Part shown: positions 7,114 through 13,901 of the stretch, one piece after another
How positions within the stretch are numbered: position 1 is the stretch's first letter
Layout of the letters: the number at the start of each line of letters is the position of its first letter
Source of the DNA: Gammaproteobacteria bacterium
GTDB taxonomy: Bacteria; Pseudomonadota; Gammaproteobacteria; UBA6429
Reading direction: 5' to 3'
Length of the DNA stretch: 15,745 nt
NCBI GenBank assembly: GCA_003232015.1
Contig: QIKU01000196.1
Span: forward strand, 1 to 15,745
Translations under genes and position numbers: made by a program
Notes under the pieces: model-generated
The model's database searches: none
What the model saw: only the letters and a program-made list of their open reading frames with translations
What the model was told of the DNA's origin: nothing

Positions 7114-7608
7114 TCAATGCCCATGTGGTGTGGTGGCTTCCTGTTGAGAAGGTTTGTGCATTTCCCCCGGTTTTATTTCCGGCTTTTTTTCAGCGACAGG
7201 TTCAGCTGCCTTTTCAGACTGCATTTTTTCCGGTATATCAGTTTTTGTGGATTTGGGTGGCATAAAGCCCATTGGTTTGTTGGTTGTTAAAGCATGGATC
7301 ACATACTGGTATTCAAAAATAACAACATAGTCAGGATAAACCCAGCGTGTAATCGGCGGTTCGCCGACTTCCGGTTGCCGGGTTTGTGGCTCGCCAAATT
7401 TCTCGAGTACTTCGGTCATGGTCATGCCTCGGCCAGGTAACGTCACCGAATAAGATTTGGGTGTGGGGGTCGCTGTGGGCATTTGCAGTGTCTCGGCGTG
7501 GCTGAGTGCTGGCGCCATATTTAAAATTAGACTCAATGCACTTAAACGGAATATCACCGGCAGTGATATTAATCTTTTTTGATCTTGCGGCTTGTGTTTT
7601 CTTCGCAT
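7114..7608 (-). CDS. Secreted protein with a short BamE/SmpA-like domain
   Basis: The 164-residue protein has a basic start and a signal peptide likely cleaved after SHA (residue 38). A compact conserved domain spans about 56-108: LPGRGMTMTEVLEKFGEP, then VGEPPITRWVYPDYVVIFEYQYVIHAL. A helix that sets a glycine-proline turn, followed by a tryptophan strand and a strand ending in VIH, resembles the small SmpA/BamE-type fold. I remember similar proteins from Pseudomonas and relatives, all of unknown function. The C-terminal 55 residues are low complexity, rich in Lys, Glu, Pro and Ala, ending in PHGH. They look like a periplasmic linker or a cell-wall- or metal-contacting tail. The start is supported by GGGGA seven bases upstream. 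The gene is divergent from relA. Confidence 0.85.
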   Translation of the reverse strand: MRRKHKPQDQKRLISLPVIFRLSALSLILNMAPALSHAETLQMPTATPTPKSYSVTLPGRGMTMTEVLEKFGEPQTRQPEVGEPPITRWVYPDYVVIFEYQYVIHALTTNKPMGFMPPKSTKTDIPEKMQSEKAAEPVAEKKPEIKPGEMHKPSQQEATTPHGH

Positions 7609-7889
7609 TTTGTGTTCCCCGTTTACATAGTGCCAGTAAAGATTAAAGAGTAAAGATAAGAGCCAGTAAAGGTACGGAAAACTGGCACATCAAAGAATAA
7701 ATTTAATCTGTCTGCTATCTTTAAAATACGACAAGCATATTATGTAAGAAAGTCGCAGTCTTCAGCTAAAGATGCTTTAATTGAAAGAGTTGCTCTTTCA
7801 ATATGTTACACCGGCTAGTTAAATTAATTATTGCCTGTTCTGAGATGAAAATCCAGCCTTATATATGATGTTAAAAGAAAAGGATCACA
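7609..7889. promoter_or_regulatory. Divergent relA upstream region with two inverted repeats
   Basis: This 281-base spacer must hold promoters for the BamE-like gene (minus) and relA (plus). It contains GTGCCAGT (7630-7637) inverted at 7681-7688, enclosing repeated GTAAAG-type words (CCAGTAAAG at 7633 and 7663, plus GTAAAGAT at 7650). It also has a compact 23-base hairpin at 7780-7802. relA is preceded by AAGGA five bases before its ATG. I found no convincing sigma-70 pair. Confidence 0.4.
7780..7802 (+). repeat. Perfect 10-base-arm hairpin in the relA leader
   Basis: ATTGAAAGAG (7780-7789) and CTCTTTCAAT (7793-7802) are exact complements around a three-base TTG loop, ending 87 bases before the relA start. 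No T-run follows, so it is not a standard terminator. It could be an operator for a dimeric regulator or an RNA structure in the leader. Confidence 0.6.
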
Positions 7890-10097
7890 ATGGTTTACGT
7901 TGAGTCACAATTGATAACCGAAAAGCTCGCAACCAGTGAAGGGGTACATCAGTGGTTAGAGCAGATTGGCGCAGACTCGAATCCGACCGATATTGAACTG
8001 GTTCGAAATGCCTTTGTGCTGGCCGAAAAGGCGCATCATGGACAAGTGCGTGCATCAGGCGAGCCTTATGTGAACCATGTGGTGGCAGTTGCCGATATTC
8101 TGGTTAATTTGCATCTGGACTATGAATCGATAGCGGCGGCTTTTTTGCATGATGTGGTCGAAGATTCGGATGTTACCCTGGACGATATTCGGCGGCAATT
8201 TGGAGAGTCCATTGCCGAGTTAGTGGATGGCGTTACCAAGATGCATGCGATTGATTTACAGGTTGATCAATACCGACACCAGCATGATCAGGCTCAGGCG
8301 GAAAGTTTACGAAAGTTACTGCTGGCAATGGCAAAAGATGTGCGTGTGGTGCTGATAAAACTAGCCGATCGCCTGCACAATATGCGTACGCTAAAATTTT
8401 TATCAACAAAAAAACAACGCCGTATCGCACAGGAAACCATCGATATTTATGCGCCGCTGGCAAATCGTTTAGGGATCTGGCAAATCAAATGGGAACTGGA
8501 AGATCTATCGCTTCGCTACCTTGAGCCATTTGACTACAAGCAAATTGCCTCGAGTCTGGATGAGCGGCGTGTTGACCGGGAACGCTATATTGAAAACATT
8601 GTGAAAGTTGTGAGTAATGAGTTAAACAATGTAGGTATTCATGCGCTGGTAACTGGCCGGCCGAAACATATTTACAGTATCTGGCGAAAGATGAAAAAGA
8701 AAGGCATTAGCTTTCATAACCTTTATGATGTGCGCGCCATTCGAATTATTGTTGATAATATTCAACAGTGTTATGCAGCGTTAGGTGTAGTGCACACACT
8801 ATGGCGGCATATCCCCAATGAGTTTGACGATTACATTGCAACGCCCAAAGAAAATATGTACCAGTCTATTCATACTGCGGTCATTGGGCCACGCGGCAAA
8901 AGTATAGAAATACAAATTCGCTCTGAAGCCATGCATGACCATGCCGAATGGGGCGTGGCAGCACACTGGCGCTATAAAGAGCAAAGTAAAAATAATGCCG
9001 ACTACGATCAGAAAATCGCATGGCTACGTCAGTTGTTAGAATGGAAAGAAGAAGCCAGCGATGCAGGCGATTTTATTGACAGGTTTAAATCCGAAGTTTT
9101 TCAGGACAGGGTGTATGTCTTAACACCAACGGGTGATGTTATGGACTTACCTCAATCTTCTACACCACTGGATTTCGCCTATCATGTGCACACCGAAGTG
9201 GGTAACCATTGTCGGGGTGCTAAAGTAAATGGTCGAATGGTGCCGTTAACCTATGAATTAAAAAGTGGTGAACAGGTTGAAATTTTAACAACCAAAAATG
9301 GTAAGCCAAGTCGCGACTGGTTAAATCCACAATTAGGTTATTTAAATTCTTCGCGCGCGTTGTCCAAGGCACGTCACTGGTTTAAGTTACAGGACGTTGA
9401 CGAGAACAGCACTAACGGGCACGTTGTACTTGAGAAAGAATTAAATCGCCTCGGTGTGCGTAACCTGAACCATAATACTATTGCTAAACACTTTCACTAC
9501 GAAAAAACGGATGACTTTTTGGCGGCAATAGGGCGAGGAGACATTAATTCCATTCAACTGGCCAATGCCGTTAACCGTTTAACGCATAAAGAACAGCAAG
9601 AAAAACACATTACCCCGGTTACACGCATTCGCCAAAGAGAAACAGGCGGTGACATTACTATTCAGGGGGTGGGTAATTTACTGACGCATATTGGTCAGTG
9701 CTGCAAACCTGTTTTGGGTGATCCCATTATTGGTTTTATAACCCAGGGGCGTGGCGTTACCATTCATAAAAAAGATTGTCGTAATATATTGAAGATGGAC
9801 GATATTCGTCGAATGCGTTTAATTGCGGTTGAATGGGCAACTCAAAGCGAAACCCATTATGTAGTTGAAATAAGCATCTATGCGATTGACAGGGTTAATT
9901 TATTGCGGGATATTTTCGCGGTTTTCACTAATGAAAAAATAAATGTGATATCTTCAAATACCCGTTCAGATAAAGATAAAAACACCGCAAAAATGCATTT
10001 CACTTTAGAAATTAAAGATGTTAATCAACTAAGTCGTGTTTTAAACAGGTTGTTACAGTTGCAGAATGTGATGGATGTCAGACGTGTTACCACCTGA
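7890..10097 (+). CDS. relA: RelA-type (p)ppGpp synthetase with intact HD domain
   Basis: RelA makes (p)ppGpp from ATP and GTP or GDP when uncharged tRNA enters the ribosome, triggering the stringent response. The 735 residues give the full long-RSH layout. The HD domain covers about 40-170, with R54, H63, HDVVED (87-92) and D160/N164 of KLADRLHNM. The synthetase domain covers about 250-365, with LYDVRAIR (D280), the acidic EFDD motif (311-314), YQSIHT and IEIQIRS (E340). TGS spans about 407-468, the zinc-finger-like GQCCKP...HKKDC about 592-630, and ACT about 655-733. EFDD is the RelA signature; SpoT and Rel have RxKD. Residue spacing and overall sequence follow E. coli RelA closely. Unlike E. 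coli RelA, whose HD residues are lost, this HD site appears complete, so a hydrolase activity is possible but unproven. ATG is supported by AAGGA. The gene is probably monocistronic. Confidence 0.96.
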   Translation: MVYVESQLITEKLATSEGVHQWLEQIGADSNPTDIELVRNAFVLAEKAHHGQVRASGEPYVNHVVAVADILVNLHLDYESIAAAFLHDVVEDSDVTLDDIRRQFGESIAELVDGVTKMHAIDLQVDQYRHQHDQAQAESLRKLLLAMAKDVRVVLIKLADRLHNMRTLKFLSTKKQRRIAQETIDIYAPLANRLGIWQIKWELEDLSLRYLEPFDYKQIASSLDERRVDRERYIENIVKVVSNELNNVGIHALVTGRPKHIYSIWRKMKKKGISFHNLYDVRAIRIIVDNIQQCYAALGVVHTLWRHIPNEFDDYIATPKENMYQSIHTAVIGPRGKSIEIQIRSEAMHDHAEWGVAAHWRYKEQSKNNADYDQKIAWLRQLLEWKEEASDAGDFIDRFKSEVFQDRVYVLTPTGDVMDLPQSSTPLDFAYHVHTEVGNHCRGAKVNGRMVPLTYELKSGEQVEILTTKNGKPSRDWLNPQLGYLNSSRALSKARHWFKLQDVDENSTNGHVVLEKELNRLGVRNLNHNTIAKHFHYEKTDDFLAAIGRGDINSIQLANAVNRLTHKEQQEKHITPVTRIRQRETGGDITIQGVGNLLTHIGQCCKPVLGDPIIGFITQGRGVTIHKKDCRNILKMDDIRRMRLIAVEWATQSETHYVVEISIYAIDRVNLLRDIFAVFTNEKINVISSNTRSDKDKNTAKMHFTLEIKDVNQLSRVLNRLLQLQNVMDVRRVTT

Positions 10098-10109
10098 TGA
10101 ATATCAGGT
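10092..10109 (+). terminator. Possible weak terminator hairpin at the relA stop
   Basis: ACCTGAT (10092-10098) pairs with ATCAGGT (10103-10109) and spans the relA stop codon. No T-run follows, so it would be a weak or Rho-assisted stop, or only an RNA 3'-end stabiliser. Confidence 0.3.
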
Positions 10110-10209
10110 TGGCATAAGAAAACAGATAGCGCGGTAATTTTTATCGGTATATGGAATAATAGTAAGTTCATTCAGTTTGACTGATAATAAGAAATAGTAA
10201 TTGGAAATA

Positions 10210-11025
10210 ATGATTTTAAAAATAATACAAACACTTAGCGTTTTATTTGTTTTTGGTTTGTCCGGACAAGTTACGGCGACAGAAACTAGCGGCCATAATG
10301 CTTTGTTATTTGGTCTTTCGCCGCATTTAACAAAAGAGCAACAGGCTGGGTGGCTTCCTTTAATTAAACATATTGAAAAGCAAACAAATTACCCCCTGCA
10401 CTTGCAGGCTTCGCCAACAATTCCTGTATTCGAGAACCGGTTATTTGCCGGTAAGTTTGATTTAGCCTATATCAACCCAAAATTATTTATTGAAGCAAAC
10501 CGTTATGTGGGTTATCAGCCGGTAGTGAAAGAAGGGCAGAAAGAATTAAAAGCCATCATTGTTGTTACAAAAGACAGTTCTTATCAATCAATCAAAGACT
10601 TAAATGGTTTGCGCTTTATCTCGCCAGAGAATGCTTTTGCAGCCAGTGTGCTATCGCGTCTTAATTTATATGCACAAGGTGTTAATGTTATACATAGTTA
10701 TGTTGAAACAGCGGCGCAGGGGTATTCGCGGGTAGTGGCCGGGTCAGCTGATGCGGTAGGCGGCGAACAACAAACATTTGACAAACTGCCAATAGAAATT
10801 AAAAGCAAGCTAAAAATATTATGGACGTCTGAAGGGGTAACCCCTTATGCGTTTGTTATTCACCCGCGTGTGAATACGACTGTTAGAAAAAGAATGGTTG
10901 AGGCTATTCTGGATTTTAAGGATATCCCTGAAGGTGTCGCATTTTTTAAAAAGATGAATATAAACCCTTTTGTTGTGGCAAAAAATAAAGACTGGGATGA
11001 AATACGGCAACTTATGGGGGAATAA
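10210..11025 (+). CDS. Orphan PhnD-type periplasmic substrate-binding protein
   Basis: The 271-residue protein starts with a signal peptide (MILKIIQTLSVLFVFGLSGQVTA) and shows the PhnD/SsuA/transferrin-like two-lobe binding fold: FGLSPHLTKEQQAGWLPLIKHIEKQTNYPLHLQ, a lobe joint at ENRLFAGKFDLAYINPKLF, the central stretch IKDLNGLRFISPENAFAASV, and GYSRVVAGSADAVGGEQQTFDKLP towards the end. Members bind phosphonates, phosphite or other small anions for ABC import, and some act as sensory input to kinases or cyclases. Here no ATPase, permease or sensor gene is adjacent, so the ligand and partner are unknown. The frame also opens with TTG at 10201, but the ATG at 10210 fits the signal peptide better. 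Shine-Dalgarno is weak (GGA). It sits 112 bases after relA and may have its own promoter. Confidence 0.85.
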   Translation: MILKIIQTLSVLFVFGLSGQVTATETSGHNALLFGLSPHLTKEQQAGWLPLIKHIEKQTNYPLHLQASPTIPVFENRLFAGKFDLAYINPKLFIEANRYVGYQPVVKEGQKELKAIIVVTKDSSYQSIKDLNGLRFISPENAFAASVLSRLNLYAQGVNVIHSYVETAAQGYSRVVAGSADAVGGEQQTFDKLPIEIKSKLKILWTSEGVTPYAFVIHPRVNTTVRKRMVEAILDFKDIPEGVAFFKKMNINPFVVAKNKDWDEIRQLMGE

Positions 11026-11079
11026 GTTCAGGCTTATGAGGATTTTTGAAGCTTGCCCGTAGATATAAAAAACGAAACG

Positions 11080-11163
11080 TGTAGCCTGGATGTAGCGTAG
11101 CGTAATCCGGGGAGACTGGAGCTACACATTTCACGGACTGCATTGCATTGCATCCAGGCTACA
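11080..11163. repeat. Inverted pair of GTAG-type REP elements
   Basis: TGTAGCCTGGATG at 11080-11092 is repeated in perfect inverse at 11151-11163. The left arm continues as TAGCGTAGCGTAATCCGGGG, a nearly identical copy of the element at the left edge of the window. The right copy diverges after 13 bases and contains GCATT repeated three times (11140-11152). The head-to-head pair resembles a BIME-like REP doublet. It lies in an intergenic gap, where these elements usually insert. Confidence 0.75.
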
Positions 11164-11180
11164 ATATTTAAGGCGTTAAT

Positions 11181-11204
11181 ACCCCGTCCGCTTGCGGCGG
11201 GGGT
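11181..11204 (+). terminator. GC-rich hairpin, possible terminator
   Basis: ACCCCGTCCGC (11181-11191) and GCGGCGGGGGT (11194-11204) fold into a strong stem with a TT loop and a two-base internal mismatch. The trailing AGTTTATTC is only moderately T-rich. It would end transcription from the binding-protein gene before lolC/F, or it may be another REP-like hairpin. Confidence 0.4.
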
Positions 11205-11269
11205 AGTTTATTCAGAGGCTCCTTAAAATTTCATAGTAAAGACAGGCCTATTTATGGTTTAATGCGCGC

Positions 11270-12517
11270 ATGTATAAACCTTTTGAATTATTTATTGGTC
11301 TGCGTTATACGCGAGCAAAACGCCGCAACCACTTTATATCTTTTATTACTTTCTTTTCTATTGCCGGTATTGCACTGGGTGTCACCGCACTTATTACCGT
11401 TATGTCGGTGATGAACGGTTTTCATAAAGAAGTGAGTACCCGAATTCTTGATATGGTGGCACATATTACTGTGACAAACTTTGATGGCAAGCTCTACACG
11501 CCGGATGTTGTTATAAAACAAGCAAAAAAGAACCCTCACATACGGGCGGCAGCACCCTATATCGATGGCCAGGGAATGTTAATTTATGGTAGCAATGTAA
11601 CCGGGGTTATTATCCGGGGCATTGATCCAAAGCAGGAAAAGGATGTTTCCAAAGTTGCACAAAAAATGGAAATTGGTGAGCTAGACAATCTGGTTGCCGG
11701 GCAATTTGGTATTGTCTTAGGGCGAGATTTGGCTCGAACGTTAGGGGTTGTGGTGGGCGACAAAGTAACAATGGTAACACCCAGTGTAAACGTGACCCCC
11801 GCAGGTGTTTTGCCCCGCTTAAAACGCTTTAAAGTTGTCGGTACATTTAAGGTTGATATGTTTCCGTATGACTCAACCATGGCCATTATCAATATTAAAG
11901 ATGCTGCGCGTTTATTCAAGAAATATGACAATGTGACCGGGGTACGTTTAAAAATAGACAATGTTCTGGATTCACAAGAGGTGGGTGACGAGCTGCAAAA
12001 AGGCGTGTTGGCTGGTTATTGGGTACGGGACTGGACTTATTCACATCGCAACTGGTTTCGTGCAGTTGAGATTGAAAAACGCATGATCTTTATCTTACTG
12101 GTTTTAATTATTGCCGTTGCTGCGTTTAATATTATATCGACATTGATTATGCTGGTAACCGACAAGCAAAGTGACATTGCTATTTTACGTACCTTTGGTG
12201 CGTCACCGTCGAGCATTATGAAAATATTTCTTGTGCAGGGATGCGTGATTGGTATATTTGGCACATTACTGGGCGTGGGTGGCGGCATTCTCCTGTCGCT
12301 TAATCTGGGTAGCATCGTTGGCTTTGTTGAAAATCTGCTGGGTATGCGCGTACTTGACCCTTCTGTTTACGTTATTAGTGAATTCCCATCTGATTTGCAC
12401 TGGAGCGATGTGGGTACGATTTCACTGGTATCGTTAGTTATTTCGCTGCTTGCAACCTTATACCCAGCTTATCGAGCCAGTAAAACCCAGCCTGCCGAGG
12501 CATTACGCTATGAGTAA
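11270..12517 (+). CDS. lolC: Lipoprotein-releasing ABC permease, LolC/LolF type
   Basis: This inner-membrane permease works with LolD to extract outer-membrane lipoproteins and pass them to the chaperone LolA. The 415 residues match the family's usual size of about 400. Membrane helices lie near 22-48, 272-296, 317-345 and 380-402, with a large periplasmic domain between the first two. Within it, [19 protein letters not shown] (175-193) matches the LolC hook that recruits Lol[12 protein letters not shown] (371-381) is closer to LolE, while the ending [10 protein letters not shown] is LolC-like. There is no second permease in the following genes, so it probably forms a homodimer (LolF). The stop overlaps lolD by eight bases, showing translational coupling. 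No clear Shine-Dalgarno sequence precedes the ATG. Confidence 0.93.
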   Translation: MYKPFELFIGLRYTRAKRRNHFISFITFFSIAGIALGVTALITVMSVMNGFHKEVSTRILDMVAHITVTNFDGKLYTPDVVIKQAKKNPHIRAAAPYIDGQGMLIYGSNVTGVIIRGIDPKQEKDVSKVAQKMEIGELDNLVAGQFGIVLGRDLARTLGVVVGDKVTMVTPSVNVTPAGVLPRLKRFKVVGTFKVDMFPYDSTMAIINIKDAARLFKKYDNVTGVRLKIDNVLDSQEVGDELQKGVLAGYWVRDWTYSHRNWFRAVEIEKRMIFILLVLIIAVAAFNIISTLIMLVTDKQSDIAILRTFGASPSSIMKIFLVQGCVIGIFGTLLGVGGGILLSLNLGSIVGFVENLLGMRVLDPSVYVISEFPSDLHWSDVGTISLVSLVISLLATLYPAYRASKTQPAEALRYE

Positions 12518-13187
12518 GCTACTTGTTGAATGCATCGCGCTGAAAAAAACCTTTACCGAAGGCCCTATGCACGTTGATGTTTTAAATGATGTGAGTTTTT
12601 CTGTATTACAAGGTGAGCAGGTTGCTATTTTGGGTGCTTCCGGCTCAGGTAAAAGTACCTTGTTGCAATTATTAGGCGGCCTGGATTTACCCACCTCCGG
12701 TGACGTTATTCTGGACGGCGAGCAATTAGTTAAATTATCTGAAACAGAGCGTGGCCAGTTAAGAAACAGATCGATTGGCTTTATTTACCAGTTCCACCAT
12801 TTATTGCCTGAGTTTACCGCACTTGAAAATGTCGCTATGCCTTTATTAATTGGTGGTGTGAGTGTGTCGCAAGCATCCGCTATGGCCGCCGACATGTTAG
12901 ATCGTATGGGCTTAAAACCCAGGCAACTGCATAAGCCAGGTGAATTATCCGGCGGTGAAAGGCAGCGTGTTGCCATTGCGCGGGCGCTAGTGACCTCGCC
13001 TAAATGTATTTTAGCCGATGAGCCCACCGGCAACCTGGATTCTAAAACAGCCGAAGTCGTTTATGCGCAGATGTTAGAGTTGAATAAAGAACTGGCAACC
13101 AGTTTTATTATCGTTACGCACGATGAACGTTTAGCGAAAAGAATGGATAAAACTTATCAACTGGATAGTGGGGTGTTGGTGGGTTAG
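12510..13187 (+). CDS. lolD: Lipoprotein-releasing ABC ATPase LolD
   Basis: LolD hydrolyses ATP on the cytoplasmic side to power lipoprotein release by the adjoining permease. The 225 residues contain Walker A GASGSGKS (42-49), the Q-loop at Gln94, the signature LSGGE (146-150), Walker B CILADE (166-171), D-loop GNLD and the switch histidine His204 in VTHDE. The sequence [20 protein letters not shown] (94-113) is typical of the LolD/MacB/FtsE group and fits LolD here. The frame is open 60 bases further upstream, but the ATG at 12510 gives the normal N-terminus and an 8-base overlap with the permease stop, so it is preferred. No lolE follows. Confidence 0.96.
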   Translation: MSKLLVECIALKKTFTEGPMHVDVLNDVSFSVLQGEQVAILGASGSGKSTLLQLLGGLDLPTSGDVILDGEQLVKLSETERGQLRNRSIGFIYQFHHLLPEFTALENVAMPLLIGGVSVSQASAMAADMLDRMGLKPRQLHKPGELSGGERQRVAIARALVTSPKCILADEPTGNLDSKTAEVVYAQMLELNKELATSFIIVTHDERLAKRMDKTYQLDSGVLVG

Positions 13188-13229
13188 TGGTTAACAGCCT
13201 CTGGTGTCATCAATATTTTTGTTCACGAA

Positions 13230-13775
13230 TTAATCCGAGCTTTCTGAATCCTTAAGGTTTAAACGTTTGTCTTTCCTTTTTTGCCAGCGTCGTACAACCT
13301 GCAAGCGCCATAACAGCCGCACGATAATCATGCCGATTGTTGCACTCACTATACTGACAATAAAACTACCTAATAACAGCGGTTGCCAAATTTCCGAGAA
13401 CACCGACAGTAGCCATGCGAGCGATGTTTCAAAAACAATGTCTTCGGTGGTGCCGCCTAATATATATTGCCCAAGTTCATAGCAAAAGTAGTAAATGGGG
13501 GGGATAGTCAGTGGGTTGGTTATCCAGACCAAACTGACTGAAACAGGCAGGTTTACACGAAAATAAATCGCAAGCCCGGCGGCTAACACCATCTGGAATG
13601 GAATGGGCACAAAGGCCATCGATAAGCCAACAAAAAAAGCACCGGAAATGGAGCGTCGATTAATATGAAGCAAGTTAGGGTCGTGCAGCAAAGTGCCAAA
13701 AAAACGGTTTAAGGTTTTATGGTTACGAATCTTTTCATGATCGGGCAAGTAACGTTTTAGAAATTTTCTTGGCAT
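13230..13775 (-). CDS. DUF2062 family inner-membrane protein
   Basis: The 181-residue product has a basic N-terminus (MPRKFLKRYLPDHEKIRNH), the segment DPNLLHINRRSISGAFFVGLSMAFVPIPFQMVLAAGLAIYFRVNLPVSVSLVWITNPLTIPPIYYFCYELGQYIL, and a second hydrophobic block near 115-160 before a charged tail. The GAFF.GL...F.P.PFQM..A and NP.T.PP.Y....LG patterns are the hallmarks of DUF2062. Predicted helices number three to four. The function is unknown. Similar genes neighbour comEC or lol genes in other gammaproteobacteria. It converges on lolD, with 42 bases between the stops and no clear terminator hairpin, and is divergent from comEC. Confidence 0.93.
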   Translation of the reverse strand: MPRKFLKRYLPDHEKIRNHKTLNRFFGTLLHDPNLLHINRRSISGAFFVGLSMAFVPIPFQMVLAAGLAIYFRVNLPVSVSLVWITNPLTIPPIYYFCYELGQYILGGTTEDIVFETSLAWLLSVFSEIWQPLLLGSFIVSIVSATIGMIIVRLLWRLQVVRRWQKRKDKRLNLKDSESSD

Positions 13776-13809
13776 ACCAGCTTTATTCAGAACCCCTTGG
13801 AAAGACTAG

Positions 13810-13848
13810 AGAAGCAACTGGCTACTTATTATACGCCAGTTGGCTTCT
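13810..13848. repeat. Imperfect hairpin between the DUF2062 gene and comEC
   Basis: AGAAGCAACTGGC (13810-13822) pairs with GCCAGTTGGCTTCT (13835-13848) with a single bulged base and a 12-base AT-rich loop. The structure overlaps the predicted DUF2062 promoter, so a protein binding here could control one or both divergent genes. Confidence 0.5.
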
Positions 13849-13856
13849 GCTGTTGA
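13828..13856 (-). promoter_or_regulatory. Predicted sigma-70 promoter for the DUF2062 gene
   Basis: The minus strand reads TCAACA (13851-13856), 17 bases, then a perfect TATAAT (13828-13833). The -35 matches TTGACA at four of six positions. Transcription would start around 13820 and give a leader of about 45 bases to the ATG at 13775. It is the best sigma-70 match I found by eye in the window. Confidence 0.45.
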
Positions 13857-13901
13857 GTGTTATTTGCTACGCTTAAGAAAACAAACTAAAAGGATTTGGT
13901 T

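Larger units (their letters stand above)
11026..11269. other. Spacer with REP elements and hairpins before lolC/F
   Basis: This 244-base gap contains no gene. An AT-rich ATAAG/CTTAT stem followed by five T (11023-11047) could weakly end the binding-protein transcript. A REP pair and a GC-rich hairpin follow, listed separately. The last 60 bases should carry the lolC/F promoter, but I found no clear -10/-35 pair and no Shine-Dalgarno sequence before the ATG at 11270. Confidence 0.5.

Noticed and set aside
7683..7700. Sigma-54 promoter upstream of relA
   Set aside because: TGGCAC at 7683 resembles a -24 element, but the GC of the -12 element is missing at the required distance.
7890..10097. 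SpoT rather than RelA identity
   Set aside because: The intact HD domain suggested SpoT, but the EFDD motif and the overall match, including GRPKHIYSIWRKM and the TGS and C-terminal sequence, follow RelA. SpoT has RxKD at that position.
12450..12509. Longer lolD start inside the permease gene
   Set aside because: The extra 20 residues duplicate the permease tail in another frame. The ATG at 12510 gives the standard LolD N-terminus and a normal coupled overlap.
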